Assembly: GCA_951813085.1 (NCBI GenBank)
Contig: OX638348.1
Coordinates: forward strand, 1,993,627 to 2,057,626
From: an uncultured Opitutaceae bacterium
Lineage (GTDB): Bacteria > Verrucomicrobiota > Verrucomicrobiia > Opitutales > Opitutaceae
Length of the DNA: 64,000 nt
Direction: 5' to 3'
In this document: positions 53,364 through 63,324 of the stretch, piece by piece
Position numbering within the stretch: the stretch's first letter is position 1
How the letters are laid out: every line of letters begins with the position of its first letter
The notes under the pieces: model-generated
Database searches by the model: none
The model's input: only the letters and a program-made list of their open reading frames with translations
Told to the model about the DNA's origin: nothing
Program-made: the position numbers and the translations under genes

Positions 53364-55715
53364 ATGAAAGTCGTTCTCGCCGAAAAACCTTCTGTCGCTC
53401 GGGATATCGCCCAATTCCTAAAGGCGACGACGCGCAAGGAAGGCTACCTTGAGGGCAATGGCTGGGCAATTACTTGGGCCTTCGGCCACCTAGTGGAACT
53501 CAGGGAACCAGAGGAATACAAGCCGGAGTGGAAGTCCTGGAGACTGGATACGCTTCCTATGATACCAGATACCTTCCAGCTTCGGGCCCGCTCTGAAAAG
53601 TCCGTACAGGATCAGCTGAATACGATCGTATCGCTCTTCAAGAAAGCGGATGAAATCGTCTGCGCTACGGATGCGGGAAGGGAGGGGGAATTGATATTTC
53701 GATACATCCAGGCCTGGGCCCAATGCGAACAAAAGCCGTTCAAGCGTCTCTGGATCAGCTCGCTCACTAAAGAGTCGATTGCCAAAGGGTTCGAGAGCCT
53801 CGCCGATGGCCACTCGTACGACCCGCTCTACCACGCAGCAAAGTGCCGTTCCGAAGCGGACTGGATCGTAGGGCTGAACGCGACTCGATTCTTTACCGTC
53901 GAGTATGGCAAACGAAAGCTGCTCATGAGTATCGGCCGCGTGCAAACGCCCATCCTAGCGATGATCGTTCGTCGCGACCAAGATATCGAGAATTTCGATT
54001 CCAGCGACTTTTGGGAAATCCATACCCTCTCTCAAGGCGCCACATTCAAGCATACCCATGGGAAGTTCAAATCGTTGGAAGAGGCCGAATCCATACGAGA
54101 CAAGATTGATGGCAAAGAACTCGTAATCGAATCAGTCGACAAGAAGAACGAGAACGCCAACCCACCACTACTGTACGACCTCACCGAATTGCAACGCGAC
54201 TTGAACAATCGATTCGGATTCACCGCGGACCAAACGCTTCGGATTGCCCAGAACCTGTACGAAAACAAGCATATCACGTATCCTAGGACCGATAGCCGAT
54301 ACCTGACATCGGACATGAAGCCTACCATCGCTCCTTTGCTGGAAAAGTTTCGCCCATTTCGCGAAAAGGAAATCGGGGCGCTCGATCTAGAGAACCTAAA
54401 GTTCCACAAGCGGATCGTGGACGACAAGAAAGTATCCGACCACCACGCCATTATTCCAACCAACGTCCTCCCCTCAAAACTTACCGGGGATGAAAAAACG
54501 CTCTACAATGCCGTCCTTATTCGATTCATTTCGGTATTCTATCCACCTTGTATTAAAGCGGTAACTACAGTTCTCGCAACGTCTGAAAGTGAACCCTTCA
54601 AGGCTAGGGGAACGATATTGGTAGACCCTGGCTGGCAAGCGCTATACCCGGCTGACAATAAAACCGCCAATCCGAAGAAAAAAGGCCCAAAGAAAGATCC
54701 TGCCCAAGAGCAGTCGCTTCCGGATTTCCAAGCTGGAGAGCGCTGCCTGCACACGCCCAAAATAGAAAAGTTCAAGACTTCTCCTCCGAAGCGATTCACC
54801 GAAGCGAGCCTTCTGCAGCTAATGGAAACCGCAGGGAAGATCGTTGAAGACGAGGAACTCAAGGAGGCGCTGAAGGATAAGGGAGTCGGGACGCCCGCTA
54901 CCCGGGCATCGATCATCGAAGTGCTCATCCAGCGCGAGTACGTCGAGCGGAAGCGAAAGAGCCTTGTTAGCACGGCTCGGGGAAGGCAGGTCATCGCCCT
55001 AGTGCAAGACGAGCGCCTAAAATCTCCCGAACTCACTGGAGATTGGGAATTCAGGCTAAAGCGCATGGAACGCGGCGACTACGATCCCAAAGCCTTCATG
55101 TCCGAAGTGGAAGCTTACACTAAGGAGATTTTGACCTCTACTTCAGAAAGCACGATCAATCTCAAGAATCTGGGACCTTGCCCCCTTTGCGCGGCGCCGG
55201 TGATTCGCGGTAAAACGGGTTACGGATGCTCCCAATGGCGCGATGGGTGCGCGTTTACCGTCAAGGAAGACTCTTTCGGTACTGCAATCGCTCCAACGTT
55301 GATGCGCGAGCTGCTTCTCAACAAGCGAAGCCTGACCGCTCATGGAATAGAAAACGACGGCGAAAGAGCATTGGCTATCCTGACGATAGAGAAAACAGGA
55401 GCGCTGGGATACGAAATCGTTGTTCCCTCAGCAGAGACCAATTCCGATCGAATCGCTATCGGCGCTTGCCCATCATGCGGTGGAACACTGCACGAAGGGC
55501 CCAAAAGCTTTGGGTGCTCGAACTGGCGCGATGGCTGCAGATTCGCGATCTGGAAGACCATCGCAAAGCGGGACATTTCCATTGAAATTGCCAGAGAGCT
55601 AATCGAGCGCGGTAAAACTGGCCTCATCGAAGGCTTCACATCCAAAGCAGGGAAACCGTTCTCGGCGAAGCTTGGAATCGTCAATGGAGAGGTCAAATTC
55701 CTGTTTGAAAATTGA
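53364..55715 (+). CDS. topB: DNA topoisomerase III (type IA)
   Basis: 783 residues from ATG 53364, immediately behind the ThuA gene. The TOPRIM domain opens MKVVLAEKPSVARDIAQFLKA and has DAGREGELIFRYIQAW near residue 103. The catalytic Tyr is in HITYPRTDSRYLTSD near 305, the second signature in GVGTPATRASIIEVLIQREYV near 508. At the C-terminus there are two zinc-finger-like units, CPLCAAPVIRGKTGYGCSQW near 606 and CPSCGGTLHEGPKSFGCSNW near 702. The length and fingers resemble the TopB form used in decatenation. No obvious defect. Confidence 0.95.
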   Translation: MKVVLAEKPSVARDIAQFLKATTRKEGYLEGNGWAITWAFGHLVELREPEEYKPEWKSWRLDTLPMIPDTFQLRARSEKSVQDQLNTIVSLFKKADEIVCATDAGREGELIFRYIQAWAQCEQKPFKRLWISSLTKESIAKGFESLADGHSYDPLYHAAKCRSEADWIVGLNATRFFTVEYGKRKLLMSIGRVQTPILAMIVRRDQDIENFDSSDFWEIHTLSQGATFKHTHGKFKSLEEAESIRDKIDGKELVIESVDKKNENANPPLLYDLTELQRDLNNRFGFTADQTLRIAQNLYENKHITYPRTDSRYLTSDMKPTIAPLLEKFRPFREKEIGALDLENLKFHKRIVDDKKVSDHHAIIPTNVLPSKLTGDEKTLYNAVLIRFISVFYPPCIKAVTTVLATSESEPFKARGTILVDPGWQALYPADNKTANPKKKGPKKDPAQEQSLPDFQAGERCLHTPKIEKFKTSPPKRFTEASLLQLMETAGKIVEDEELKEALKDKGVGTPATRASIIEVLIQREYVERKRKSLVSTARGRQVIALVQDERLKSPELTGDWEFRLKRMERGDYDPKAFMSEVEAYTKEILTSTSESTINLKNLGPCPLCAAPVIRGKTGYGCSQWRDGCAFTVKEDSFGTAIAPTLMRELLLNKRSLTAHGIENDGERALAILTIEKTGALGYEIVVPSAETNSDRIAIGACPSCGGTLHEGPKSFGCSNWRDGCRFAIWKTIAKRDISIEIARELIERGKTGLIEGFTSKAGKPFSAKLGIVNGEVKFLFEN

Positions 55716-55860
55716 ACAATACCTAGGTCAAACGTTCTATCCTTAGAGGCAAATCCTTACAAGACCAAGCTTGTCAGAAGCCAGAATTAATCGCACTATT
55801 CAATCGCCGAAATCGACGCCAACAGGCTGTAAAATCCAAGCTGAACCTTTTTCCAATAAC

Positions 55861-57660
55861 ATGATCATCACACGAAAATTCGGATCGCTTATCCGCGGTA
55901 AATCAACCCCCTTTCAAATCGTCTCTGCATCGATACTGGGTATGCTGATCGGATTCACGCCCGGATTCCAGCAAGCTCCAGGACTCATCGTGTTCTGGGC
56001 GCTTTGCTTACTCATATTAAATGCCAACCTATTCCTTGCGGGACTCATGGGCCTGCTCGGCAAGCTGCTGCTCATAGTCACGATCCCAGTAGCGTTCTCG
56101 ATCGGCCGCTTCCTGCTCGAAGGACCCACCAGCGGCTTGTTCTCCGCGCTGGCAAACGGGCCAATCACCGCCTATTTCGGCCTCGACTACTACGTCGTTC
56201 CCGGTGGGCAAGCGATGGGATTGCTGATCGGCGGCGCCATAGGCTTCTACTTAACGAAGCTTCTCGGCGCCTATCGTCGCAAGATGGTCAGCCTCGAGGG
56301 CAATTCCGAACGTCTTGATAAATGGTCTTCAAAGGGATGGGTCAAAGCGTTGAAGTTCATTTTCCTTGGGTCCGGAAAAGGGAAAAAGAGCTACGAGGAG
56401 CTTCTTTCAAAGAAATGGGGAAATCCGATTCGCATCCCAGGGGCCATCTTCGCAATCGTCGTGATCGGGCTAGGATATGTCGGTCTGAGGAGCTTGAGCG
56501 ATCCGTTGATCACTGCCGCCATCAAGGATGGTCTCGAAAACGCCAATGGAGCGACCGTTGACCTGAAGAATGCTCATTTGGATCTAGAATCAGGCAGACT
56601 GGAAATTGATGGCCTCGCGATGGCGGATCCCGAAAACCTAGATACCAATCTCTTCGCCAGCGATCGAATCGTCGCGGACATTAGCGCGGCAGATATCCTG
56701 AAGCGACGGTTTTCAATCGATAGCCTCGTTTTTGAAAACGCTAGCGCTGGACTGGCGCGCGAGTCCAAGGCCGCGCACGTTGGAAGGAGGGCAAACACCG
56801 ACAAGAAACCTCCCATACAGATTCCAGATTACGAGGATTTGGGGAGCGTTCTGGAAGATGCCCCAGAATTCAAGGAACGTCTCGCGCAAATTAAGAAATG
56901 GCTGGAAGCGCTCGGCGGGGAAAGCGAGTCCGGTGAAAAGAAGATCAGCCTAAAAGAATCGCTCGCCAGCAGAATTCAATCCCTAGGATACACCAATGTT
57001 TCCAAAAAGGACCTAATTGAAGGCAGCCCCACAGTCTGGATACAAAACCTTGTAGCAACTGAAGTAAAGACGCAATACCTCGAAGGAGTCACTCTTTCCA
57101 TTGTTGCAGACGATTTATCTTCCCATCCCAATCTCGTGGATACAGATCCTCGATTGAAGATCACCTCCTCTGATGGCGCCCTTGACGCAAGTATTTCGCT
57201 GGGAGCCGCGGCCGGCAGAGCAGACAACCAAATTGAGATGAGCCTAAAAGGCCTTTCGGTCGACGCTCTCGCATCCAAGATTAAGAGCGATGGGTCGGCG
57301 CCATTGAGTGGAGGCACCATGGCTCTCGCCGTTTCAGGCAAGATTAGCGGCATTGATTCCGATTTGAAGATAACGCCTACATTCAAGGGATCCACTCTTT
57401 CAGTAGGCGGCAGTCAGGTACCGGCTGACAATCTTTCGCTCCCTCTCTTCCTGCGCGGTCCCATCGACAATCCAAGCGTCAAGCTGGACTCCAAAGCAAT
57501 GACCAACGCAATCGCTCAAGCAGGGAAGAAAGAGCTGATCAATCGGGCGGCAGAAAAACTAGGCATAGACGCTACGGATTCCGGTGAGGGCGAAGGATTG
57601 GAGGACACAGCCAAGAAGCTGCTGGGAGGTTTTCTAAAGAAAAAGTCAGACGGGGAGTAG
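55861..57660 (+). CDS. TIGR03546/TIGR03545-like fused envelope protein
   Basis: 599 residues from ATG 55861. The first 150 residues are multi-pass (STPFQIVSASILGMLIGFTPGFQQAPGLIVFWALCLLI, then AGLMGLLGKLLLIVTIPVAFSIGRFLLEG) and resemble the TIGR03546 family. After a short linker comes another helix (IPGAIFAIVVIGLGYVGLRSL) and a long AsmA-like beta region that resembles TIGR03545 (ANGATVDLKNAHLDLESGRLEIDGLAMADPENL). In other outer-membrane bacteria the two families are neighbouring genes; here they are one protein. The role is unknown, possibly lipid or envelope traffic. The gene ends 4 bases before the next start. Confidence 0.6.
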   Translation: MIITRKFGSLIRGKSTPFQIVSASILGMLIGFTPGFQQAPGLIVFWALCLLILNANLFLAGLMGLLGKLLLIVTIPVAFSIGRFLLEGPTSGLFSALANGPITAYFGLDYYVVPGGQAMGLLIGGAIGFYLTKLLGAYRRKMVSLEGNSERLDKWSSKGWVKALKFIFLGSGKGKKSYEELLSKKWGNPIRIPGAIFAIVVIGLGYVGLRSLSDPLITAAIKDGLENANGATVDLKNAHLDLESGRLEIDGLAMADPENLDTNLFASDRIVADISAADILKRRFSIDSLVFENASAGLARESKAAHVGRRANTDKKPPIQIPDYEDLGSVLEDAPEFKERLAQIKKWLEALGGESESGEKKISLKESLASRIQSLGYTNVSKKDLIEGSPTVWIQNLVATEVKTQYLEGVTLSIVADDLSSHPNLVDTDPRLKITSSDGALDASISLGAAAGRADNQIEMSLKGLSVDALASKIKSDGSAPLSGGTMALAVSGKISGIDSDLKITPTFKGSTLSVGGSQVPADNLSLPLFLRGPIDNPSVKLDSKAMTNAIAQAGKKELINRAAEKLGIDATDSGEGEGLEDTAKKLLGGFLKKKSDGE

Positions 57661-57664
57661 CCCA

Positions 57665-58534
57665 ATAAAATCAAAGACCCCCATCCCGGAATTCGCCGAT
57701 TTTCGCCTAGCGGCCATTGTTCCCACGTACAACAGGGGTCAATCGCTTCATCGCTGTCTCCAATCCATCTATCGCCAATCCCAGGTCCCAGACGAAGTGA
57801 TTGTCGTCGACGATGGCTCCACTGACGGATCGACGGATGGGCTGACCGATGCATTCCCCGGTATCCAAGTCTTCAGGCAAGACAACCAGGGCGTTAGCGC
57901 CGCTCGCAATGCGGGTATCCAGTTAGCGCGGTCGGAATGGATCGCATTCTTGGATTCGGACGACGTTTGGCTTGAACGAAAATGCGAACGGCAGATCCAT
58001 GCCCTGATTAGATCGCCCGACCATCGCATCTGCCACAGCCAAGAAAAGTGGATTTACAGAAGCGTTGAAAAACCCGTGCCCAGCGCGTACCAAAAGAAGG
58101 GCGGCTGGATCTTTTTGGACTGCCTACCACGCTGCGCTCTATCCCCATCAACAGTGGTAATTCACAAGAACGTATTTGGAGAGGTAGGCTATTTCGATGA
58201 GTCGTTGCCAGCTTGCGAAGACTACGACCTCTGGCTTCGCGTCGCTTCTAAATTCCCCGCTTTGCTTGTGGACGAACCACTCATTGAAAAACATGGGGGG
58301 CATGACGACCAGCTATCGAACCAACGAGGGCTTGATGCCTTCAGGATTCAAGCTCTTCAGAAAGTATTGTCGGAGTCCGAATTGAATCCTGAATACAGAT
58401 TTCATGCAATCGCTACGCTCCAATCGAAATGCGCCATTGTCGCCAAGGGGGCGAAAAAAAGAGGGGCTTTCGACGAGTCCAAACGATTCCTCGATATCGC
58501 TGCTAGATATGAGTCACCGAGGCGAATGAAATAG
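57665..58534 (+). CDS. Glycosyltransferase family 2, unusual AUA start
   Basis: 289 residues if the ATA at 57665 is used. It sits 7 bases after a strong GGGGAG in the end of the preceding gene, and 4 bases beyond its stop. The N-terminus then reads KSKTPIPEFADFRLAAIVPTYNRGQSLHRCLQSI, the usual GT-A opening, followed by VIVVDDGSTDGS and NQGVSAARNAGI and the metal-binding DSDD in EWIAFLDSDDVW near residue 96. Without this start the first ordinary start is GTG 57797, which would delete the first strand. The sugar donor and acceptor are not known. Confidence 0.85.
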   Translation: MKSKTPIPEFADFRLAAIVPTYNRGQSLHRCLQSIYRQSQVPDEVIVVDDGSTDGSTDGLTDAFPGIQVFRQDNQGVSAARNAGIQLARSEWIAFLDSDDVWLERKCERQIHALIRSPDHRICHSQEKWIYRSVEKPVPSAYQKKGGWIFLDCLPRCALSPSTVVIHKNVFGEVGYFDESLPACEDYDLWLRVASKFPALLVDEPLIEKHGGHDDQLSNQRGLDAFRIQALQKVLSESELNPEYRFHAIATLQSKCAIVAKGAKKRGAFDESKRFLDIAARYESPRRMK

Positions 58535-58565
58535 CCTACTAGAGGATATCGACCCTACTATCCCC

Positions 58566-59189
58566 TCAAAGCTCCGTAATCTCAATATTCCGATACCAAG
58601 CCTCCATGGGTCCACCACTATGTACTTGGAGAGCAATGACGCCTGTTCTCTCGATAGAGTCATCCTCTTCTACGTAGTCTACGGTTTTCATTCCATTCAA
58701 CCATAACTGAATGCGAGATCCTTCCGCGCGAATCACGTATTCGTTCCAATCCTGGTCGTTGACCACAGCCATTACCTCCTCGAGATTCGGGCCCGCCAAT
58801 ACTTTCCTTCGCCGAGATTCATCGTAGAGCGCCCCCCAGTACTTTCCGCCCATATCCGCTTGGTAGCCGATCACTTCATGGTGATCCGGTATGCGCTTCG
58901 TGCGGAATTGGACCCCTGCGTTCACCTTCTCCCCAATCATCTTGAATTGGAGCCGCAGCTCGAAATCGCCAAACACCGACTTCGTGCTCAAGAACTGATT
59001 CTTAGGAATGGAGGCATTCAAGGTCCCGGCGACGATTGATCCGTCTTCAATCCGAAACGACTCCATTGGACCTTCCCAACCATCGAAGCTGGTGCCGTCA
59101 AATAGAGCGATATCTTGGTTCGGGTTGGAACAGCCGACTAAAAGAAGCAGCAATGGCAAGGAACCTAGGTGGGACTTATACGAGATCAT
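58566..59189 (-). CDS. DUF1080 lipoprotein (3-keto-disaccharide hydrolase-like)
   Basis: 207 residues from ATG 59189 with a lipobox ending LLVGC near residue 20. The body follows the DUF1080 pattern: IALFDGTSFDGWEGPMESFRIEDGSIVAG near 30, QFLSTKSVFGDFELRLQFKMIG, VNAGVQFRTKRIPDHHEVIGYQADMGGKYWGALYDESRRRKVLA, NEYVIRAEGSRIQLWLNGMKTVDYVEEDD and TGVIALQVHSGGPMEAWYRNIEI. These proteins carry a concanavalin-like fold, and some act on 3-keto glycosides. It is convergent with the glycosyltransferase. Confidence 0.92.
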   Translation of the reverse strand: MISYKSHLGSLPLLLLLVGCSNPNQDIALFDGTSFDGWEGPMESFRIEDGSIVAGTLNASIPKNQFLSTKSVFGDFELRLQFKMIGEKVNAGVQFRTKRIPDHHEVIGYQADMGGKYWGALYDESRRRKVLAGPNLEEVMAVVNDQDWNEYVIRAEGSRIQLWLNGMKTVDYVEEDDSIERTGVIALQVHSGGPMEAWYRNIEITEL

Positions 59190-59279
59190 AGCTCCTACTC
59201 TAGAGACTAAAAACGACAGAGCCAGCCCAATTATCAAGCGAGCGCATTCCCCCATTCGCCTCTATCGTTCCCTCCTGCA

Positions 59280-59609
59280 ATGCAAGAAATGTGGCAACAG
59301 CTGGTGGGGTGGTTTTTCGGTCTCGGCGCAAAATATGGCGTAGATCCGATCATCTTCGGCAGCATCTATGTCGGGGCCATTCCTCTATTCACCCTCTCGG
59401 TGGCCTGGCTCGTTAAAGCCAAACGAGCCGGTCGCCCGATCGTCTGGCCGGTCGTATCGACCGGATTCTGGTTTATCTCGTCATACCTCTACCTATTCGT
59501 CGCCGGAGAGAACATTCCTTGGTGGGTCTACTTCATCGTGATCGCCCTTCTGGCCTACGGAGCGTACGCTAGTTATCGAAAGATTCAAAGCAGGCTCGAA
59601 GACGCCTAG
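59280..59609 (+). CDS. Membrane protein of unknown function
   Basis: 109 residues. Three hydrophobic segments are seen: IFGSIYVGAIPLFTLSVAWLV, WPVVSTGFWFISSYLYLFVAG and WWVYFIVIALLAYGAYASY, with a basic loop KAKRAGRPIV between the first two. The C-terminus is charged. It resembles small DUF-type inner-membrane proteins, but I cannot name the family. Starts at ATG 59280, divergent from the DUF1080 gene. Confidence 0.7.
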   Translation: MQEMWQQLVGWFFGLGAKYGVDPIIFGSIYVGAIPLFTLSVAWLVKAKRAGRPIVWPVVSTGFWFISSYLYLFVAGENIPWWVYFIVIALLAYGAYASYRKIQSRLEDA

Positions 59610-59760
59610 AGGATCCTTCCTGCGGAGGGAACTTGCGCTTCGTAGCCGGATCTAAGGGGTCATGAGTGGATTGACTCCTAGGCTAAAGTCGTCGTTAAAT
59701 CCCGACGAATAGACAGCGCCGGGACGAGTCCTAAACTCCTCAACTTACGGAATACTTCCT

Positions 59761-60302
59761 ATGAAAATCGCCATAAAGCTCCTCGCCCTACTTTTCCTAA
59801 TTCAAGCGCCCTACACGTTTGCGGCTCGAAAGATCGTTCTCGATGCCCGAATCGAAGAGGCCGTCGCCGAGTTTTACGATAAGTCGATGGCTGGCAAGAA
59901 ACTCGCCCAGAAGGCGAAAGGAATGCTGGTGTTCCCCACCGTGGGGAAGCCGGTCTCGGAATTGGCGGCGAATATGGCGAAGGGGCATTGATCATCAATG
60001 GCAAGACCGAGCAGTACTACGCCACCGCAGCAGCGTCGTTCGGCTTGCAAATCGGTGTCCAAAGCAAGCGGCAGATTATTCTATTCATGGAGAAGGCGGA
60101 TCTCGACAGCTTCCGCAAGAGCGAAGGCTGGGAATTCGGTGTCGATGGGAGCGTGGCGATCGCAACGCTCGGAGCGGGAGGAGAAATTGACACGAAAACG
60201 CTCAATCAACCCGTGATCGGCTTTATTTTCGGCAACAAAGGATTGATGGCTAATTTGTCGCTCGAGGGGACTAAGCTCACGAAGATCGACAAGAAGAAGT
60301 AA
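59761..60302 (+). pseudogene. SYLF-domain lipid-binding protein with a frameshift
   Basis: A secreted SYLF (Ysc84/DUF500-type) protein of about 180 residues. The first 76 codons give a signal peptide (MKIAIKLLALLFLIQAPYTFA) and KLAQKAKGMLVFPTV. The second frame gives EAGLGIGGEYGEGALIINGKT (in place of the usual KGGFxxGGxxGxGxL) and then YYATAAASFGLQIGVQSKRQIILFM and GVDGSVAIATLGAGGEIDT. A G run at 59943-59946 has four G; five would join the frames and give GEAGLGIGGEYG. The single change and otherwise full match suggest either a sequencing error or a very recent loss. Binds lipids in other members. Confidence 0.8.
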
Positions 60303-60398
60303 CCTAAGCTAGCTTGCGCCGTTTTGAAAGCGCATCCAATCGATGGATACGCATCGTTTCGTCTCTTGGACAGGAACAAGTGAACCAGCTATCCAACG

Positions 60399-62183
60399 TT
60401 AGCCACCTTCACTCTCCAGTTTCTCGCTTTGAATTCCCTTTGCGATAAGCCAGAAAATTGCGGCCGCAAACGCGATCACCACCAAAGTCCCGATATTCAG
60501 CCCCAGCCCAGTCAACAGGACCAATCCAACTCCCCCAGCGAATAGCGCGTAGCCCATCATTGGCAGCAGCGTTTTTCGAATCACGCTCCCTTCTCTTCCT
60601 AGGAGCCCGACTGTCGCCGAAGCAAATACGACGTTGTGGACGCAAATCATATTGCCCGCTGCGCCCCCTACCGCTTGCAGCGCCACCACCACATGCTCGG
60701 CAACCCCTATTTTTTGCGCCATGCTGAACTGGAAAAAGGAAAAGAGCATGTTGCTAATGGTATTGCTACCCGCGATGAACGCTCCGATTCCTCCTACGGT
60801 GGGCGCAACCAAAGGCCACAATGACCCGAACAAAGCGGATATTCCATCCGCTAGGACAATCGGCATCTGGGAAAGGCTTTCGGACTTAGAGTTGATAAAG
60901 ACCTGCACCATCGGAACCGCAAACACGAGGGCGCTCGCAGCTCCGAGCAAAGTCGCTCCCGACTCGCTCAAGGACTGCTTAATTTGCGATCCCTTCATTT
61001 TGAAGATCCCATAGCACAATACCACTGTTACTAGAAATATGAACCCGGGTAGATAGAGCGGCTGAGACTTGGTTGAAATGCCGCTCCCGAATATATTCGC
61101 CCATCCTAGCGTCATTGCATCGGAGGTGATGAGCGATTTGATGGGTTGAATCGTTCGAGTGAGCACCAGTAGGCAAGCCACGATCAAATAGGGCGACCAC
61201 GCTTTAAACAAATGGGCTCCCGATACGGATCCACCGGTGTCATGGGCATCGATTTGCAACTCGCCACTCCATTCAGCTTCCCAGTTTTCCTTGTCAGGAA
61301 AATCCCAATTGCGCTTGGGTTGGAATAAGCCCTTACGTGTCGCGGGAACTACAATACAGAGCCCTATCAACGCTCCGAGGAGACTAGGAAATTCAGGCCC
61401 AAGCAGGCGCGCTAATATGTTTGACGGCACCGTAAATGCTAGACCCGCGAAAAGAGCGTATTTCCAAATCGCTAGTCCCTCAGCAAACGATCGATTCTTC
61501 CCAAAGAACTTCGTCATAATCGCCACCATTATCAATGGCACGAACGTCCCGACTATTCCATGAATCGTGGCTACGGTTACGCCTATCAGATTTAGGTACC
61601 CCTCATAGGTTAGGCCCAGGGATTGAGCAGCGGCCATCGCTTCGGGCTGTCCTGCCAATCCGGTATTGACACCCACAAGAATCGGAGTGCCCACAGCCCC
61701 GAACGATACCGGTACGCTTTGAATGATCAAGGCCACTACCACAGCAGCCATAGCCGGGAATCCAATTGCGACTAGCAATGGGGCCGCAATTGCTGCCGGC
61801 GCTCCAAATCCTGCTGCGCCTTCAATGAAGGATCCAAACAACCACGCGATGATTACCGCTTGAACGCGTCGATCCGGGGATATGTCTACAAATCCCTGCC
61901 GAATCGCGTGAATGTCGCCGCACGCTTTCAGCGTATTCAACAGCAGTATCGCCCCGAAGACTATAAAAAGCAGGTTTAAAGCAGTCACCAGTCCATGAAT
62001 ACTGGCTGCAGCAATTTGATTGCCCGGAGTATTCCAAACAAAAAGAGCGATCGCAACCGTAGCCAAGTAAGCAATTGGCATGGCCTTCTTGGCGGGCCAC
62101 CGAAGGATCACTAGCAAGAGCATTACGATCGCTATTGGGGCAAGGGCGATCAGAGCCAATGCAGTCAGAGGGAGGTCAGACAT
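60399..62183 (-). CDS. lctP: L-lactate permease
   Basis: A 594-residue inner-membrane transporter of the LctP family (proton-coupled L-lactate uptake). I start at ATG 62183 ([22 protein letters not shown]). About 13 to 14 hydrophobic helices are visible. Typical signatures are [27 protein letters not shown] near residue 110, [12 protein letters not shown] near 165 and [22 protein letters not shown] near 470. A soluble loop follows the seventh helix. No lactate dehydrogenase is beside it in this window. Confidence 0.93.
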   Translation of the reverse strand: MSDLPLTALALIALAPIAIVMLLLVILRWPAKKAMPIAYLATVAIALFVWNTPGNQIAAASIHGLVTALNLLFIVFGAILLLNTLKACGDIHAIRQGFVDISPDRRVQAVIIAWLFGSFIEGAAGFGAPAAIAAPLLVAIGFPAMAAVVVALIIQSVPVSFGAVGTPILVGVNTGLAGQPEAMAAAQSLGLTYEGYLNLIGVTVATIHGIVGTFVPLIMVAIMTKFFGKNRSFAEGLAIWKYALFAGLAFTVPSNILARLLGPEFPSLLGALIGLCIVVPATRKGLFQPKRNWDFPDKENWEAEWSGELQIDAHDTGGSVSGAHLFKAWSPYLIVACLLVLTRTIQPIKSLITSDAMTLGWANIFGSGISTKSQPLYLPGFIFLVTVVLCYGIFKMKGSQIKQSLSESGATLLGAASALVFAVPMVQVFINSKSESLSQMPIVLADGISALFGSLWPLVAPTVGGIGAFIAGSNTISNMLFSFFQFSMAQKIGVAEHVVVALQAVGGAAGNMICVHNVVFASATVGLLGREGSVIRKTLLPMMGYALFAGGVGLVLLTGLGLNIGTLVVIAFAAAIFWLIAKGIQSEKLESEGG

Positions 62184-62337
62184 GGGAACTTGGGGTTGGG
62201 AGGATTTAGAAAGGAAGCGGCCGAGTTCTGTGGAGGTATCGGCCGCTAATGCTCCCAAGCCTAAGCCCTTTTACGGTAGCGGTCAAGCGAGGTAGTGCAC
62301 GGAGCGTCGCTCCGAAGGCTAGTATCGCCTTATGCGC

Positions 62338-63219
62338 CTAGCCTGTCTTGCGGGCCTTGTTTAGAGCCGCATCCATTTTCTGGAAGTCGTCGACCGAAAG
62401 GGCTTTGAGAGCCTTGGAAGTACTCATAGCGATTTCCTGGCCATTGCTGTCGTAGAGGTGGAACGCAAAGTCCGCATCCCGAAGCGAGAATTCGTTAAAC
62501 GAGAAGCGAAGCCTCATCTTAAAGATCTCATCCTTGCTCATGTCTCCAAGGTATTTCGCACGACCCACTTTAGTCCTTCCCTTCGCTTCGCCCGAGTTGG
62601 GATCAATCACCGTGTAAGCAACCGCGAGTACGCAATAAGCGCCCTTTATATCCGTCTCCGGCAACATTTCTCCCTTTATAGTCACCGTATCCGCTACGCC
62701 AGCGTGCCCATACGCATCATTGTCGAAATTGATGGCGGTTTCTTCCTGCAATGCTTCATTATCTTGCTCAAATTGCTCCACGCTCATGGGAGAATTGATG
62801 CCGCCACCGATAGAATCCGTAGCGCCGGTACGGACATCGCTGATTGCGGCCTCCGCTTGGGCGTCAGCAAACTGAGCGTCCGCGATCGCATCGCTCGCTC
62901 GCTTGAGATTCGCCATCGATGTCGTTCCAAGATCGATGGCTAATACGTCTACGAATCGGTCCGTAACGCTCATACGAGCTTTGACACGGCATGGGGCCTG
63001 AATAGAAACCTTGCGCGTCTTCGTACCGGCATCGACTGTGATCTTCTTCTTGTCCATGCTCACGATCGGGAAATAAGCTTTCCCAGTGAGAGCGCTAGGA
63101 TTGCAGCCTTGGAATAAAAAACCGCCAACGTCTCCTTGGGCTGATAACGATTGAGAAAACGCGCCTAGGCAAAGCGCAGATACGGCAGAAAGAATTCGAG
63201 AGCAACAGAGTGATTTCAT
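62338..63219 (-). CDS. Secreted protein of unknown function, paralogue A
   Basis: 293 residues. The signal peptide ends near residue 28 (SALCLGAFSQSLSAQ). The mature part starts with GFLFQGCNPSALTGKAYFPIVSMDKKKITVDAG, then a helical, acidic middle (SDAIADAQFADAQAEAAISD) and a C-terminal beta part with VTIKGEMLPETDIKGAYCVLAVAYT and RTKVGRAKYLGDMSKDEIFKMRL. The upstream gene at 63325-64000 carries the same blocks, so they form a tandem pair. I know of no named family. About 105 bases separate them. Confidence 0.7.
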   Translation of the reverse strand: MKSLCCSRILSAVSALCLGAFSQSLSAQGDVGGFLFQGCNPSALTGKAYFPIVSMDKKKITVDAGTKTRKVSIQAPCRVKARMSVTDRFVDVLAIDLGTTSMANLKRASDAIADAQFADAQAEAAISDVRTGATDSIGGGINSPMSVEQFEQDNEALQEETAINFDNDAYGHAGVADTVTIKGEMLPETDIKGAYCVLAVAYTVIDPNSGEAKGRTKVGRAKYLGDMSKDEIFKMRLRFSFNEFSLRDADFAFHLYDSNGQEIAMSTSKALKALSVDDFQKMDAALNKARKTG

Positions 63220-63324
63220 TGGGATAGGTGTTTAGTATGATCTAGGAGCGAGCGCTGACTCCTGGTTGAACGTGAAAAGTGCGCCTTAGCTGAAGTCACG
63301 CTGCAAATGCTTAACGAAATCAGG

